Positions 63,229 through 64,000 of a stretch of DNA of 64,000 bases are shown in pieces. The first letter of the stretch is position 1. The number at the start of each line of letters is the position of its first letter. The notes below the pieces were generated by a model that saw nothing but the letters and a program-made list of their open reading frames with translations, had not been told where the DNA came from and searched no databases. Source of the stretch: Phoma sp. XZ068 (lineage: Eukaryota > Ascomycota > Dothideomycetes > Pleosporales > Didymellaceae); NCBI GenBank assembly GCA_004835665.1, contig RBKR01000001.1, forward strand, positions 2,356,001 to 2,420,000. The letters are read 5' to 3'. The position numbers and the translations under genes were made by a program.

Positions 63229-64000
63229 GGATTGCTACCGAGGATGTCAGTTCGGAGGATGCAGATCACGGTCGGGGGATTTCCTGGATTGGCCTCTCAG
63301 GGCAGACGGCCAGGGCGTGGTGGGCTAGTGGGCGACTACACGATTGGGGACTGGGCGAGTGGCGAGGGTATTCACAGGCCGGCAGTGGGCAGCAGGTGTC
63401 TGAGACGGGCGGTGAGGTGAACGGTGAATGGCGGCTTCGCGTAAAGTTGGAACGGCAGCTGCCCCGCTGGACAAGCAGAGCACCAGCCGTCAAGCCAGTG
63501 TTTAGCTAGTGTCCACCACACCCAATTTCAACGACCAGCGAATGTGCACCTGAGCCGGCAGGGTGATGCATGTCTGTGAGAGAGGGTGCTGAACTGGGAA
63601 TGCAACCGCTCGATGTAGCACAGGGCGGAGCGAGCACTCCTCCAGGTTGCCGGCACCGCACACTGGGCCAACTGCTGCCCGTATGTTTGGCACATTCAGG
63701 GACCTGCTTGAAGCAGACGCGACAATTCCACTCAATAGAGAGCTGCACTAGCGTATTGACGCAGGCTGTGAGGGCCAGGGTGGTCGACGTGCGGTGCTAC
63801 TCGACCTACTTCAGGGCGACCGCGGTCCCACATAGTCCCACATTCGCTGGATGTGGGACAGGCCAACGTTGGAGCGCAACGGTGCTTTTTGAGGCTCGTG
63901 TTGCCCGCCTGGCAGCGGCAGAGGGCGCGACTGGTCCAGCATTGAAACGATGGGCGCAGGGCTGTTGTTTTTTCCCGCTGGTGCAGCGCCCGCAACTAGA
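63229..64000. other. region upstream of Bin3 gene to window end
   Basis: 772 GC-rich bases. It includes the promoter of the Bin3 gene. Minus-strand open stretches at 63502-63995 have no recognisable domain and are not called; a gene could begin beyond the window. Confidence 0.4.

Noticed and set aside
63502..63995. Minus-strand ORFs at the window end
   Set aside because: Short, GC-rich, no recognisable domain or intron chain; may be shadows of sequence outside a gene.
1..64000. tRNA, rRNA, CRISPR array or intact transposon
   Set aside because: No cloverleaf with A/B boxes, no direct-repeat array, and no paired terminal repeats were found by eye; a covariance-model scan was not possible.

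Overview
The window is nuclear DNA from a filamentous ascomycete (Pezizomycotina). The evidence is short spliceosomal introns (mostly 46-95 nt, GTANGT-like donors, CTRAC branch sites, CAG/TAG acceptors), roughly balanced base composition, and fungal-type proteins such as a Zn2Cys6 regulator with a fungal transcription-factor domain, coronin, PEX11, DUF300, DUF3500 and a tannase/feruloyl esterase. A Dothideomycete (Pleosporales-like) fits the gene mix, but that is inference. I rebuilt gene models by hand by joining reading frames across introns; for nearly every spliced gene the exon lengths sum to a multiple of three.

Region 1 (0-5.4 kb) holds an orphan ORF, an NmrA-like protein whose first intron appears to be AT-AG, an EVE-domain nuclear protein and a secreted type-B carboxylesterase.

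Region 2 (6.6-21.2 kb) is the most interesting part: a compact catabolic cluster with its own Zn2Cys6 regulator. It encodes a biotin-dependent acyl-CoA carboxylase alpha subunit, an acyl-CoA synthetase, the carboxyltransferase beta subunit, an aldehyde dehydrogenase, and one polypeptide that joins HMG-CoA lyase to a methylglutaconyl-CoA-hydratase-type domain. Two gene pairs are divergently transcribed from shared promoters. The synthetase ends in AKL, the beta subunit in ARL and the fusion in GKL, so much of the pathway looks peroxisomal, unlike the mitochondrial leucine pathway. By logic it resembles bacterial Liu/Atu (leucine / acyclic isoprenoid) catabolism: aldehyde to acid to CoA ester, carboxylation, hydration, then cleavage to acetyl-CoA plus a 3-oxoacid.

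Region 3 (21.2-35.8 kb) is an accessory stretch: a scrap of transposase, a peroxisome-tagged FMO-type monooxygenase, an epoxide-hydrolase-like alpha/beta hydrolase, a secreted kelch protein, a DUF3500 protein, a tannase/feruloyl esterase, a peroxisome-tagged aromatic-ring type FAD monooxygenase and an MFS transporter. Together they look like uptake and breakdown of plant or aromatic compounds.

Region 4 (35.8-38.9 kb) shows no supported gene. Region 5 (38.9-58 kb) is mostly housekeeping: a secreted HExxH protein, a DUF300 membrane protein, an acinus-like SAP/RGG protein, coronin, a small orphan, PEX11, an amidase, a composite zinc-finger protein and a DUF1349-type protein. Region 6 (58-64 kb) is a 4.3 kb gene-poor stretch followed by a Bin3-type RNA cap methyltransferase. 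No tRNA, rRNA, CRISPR or intact transposon was recognised.
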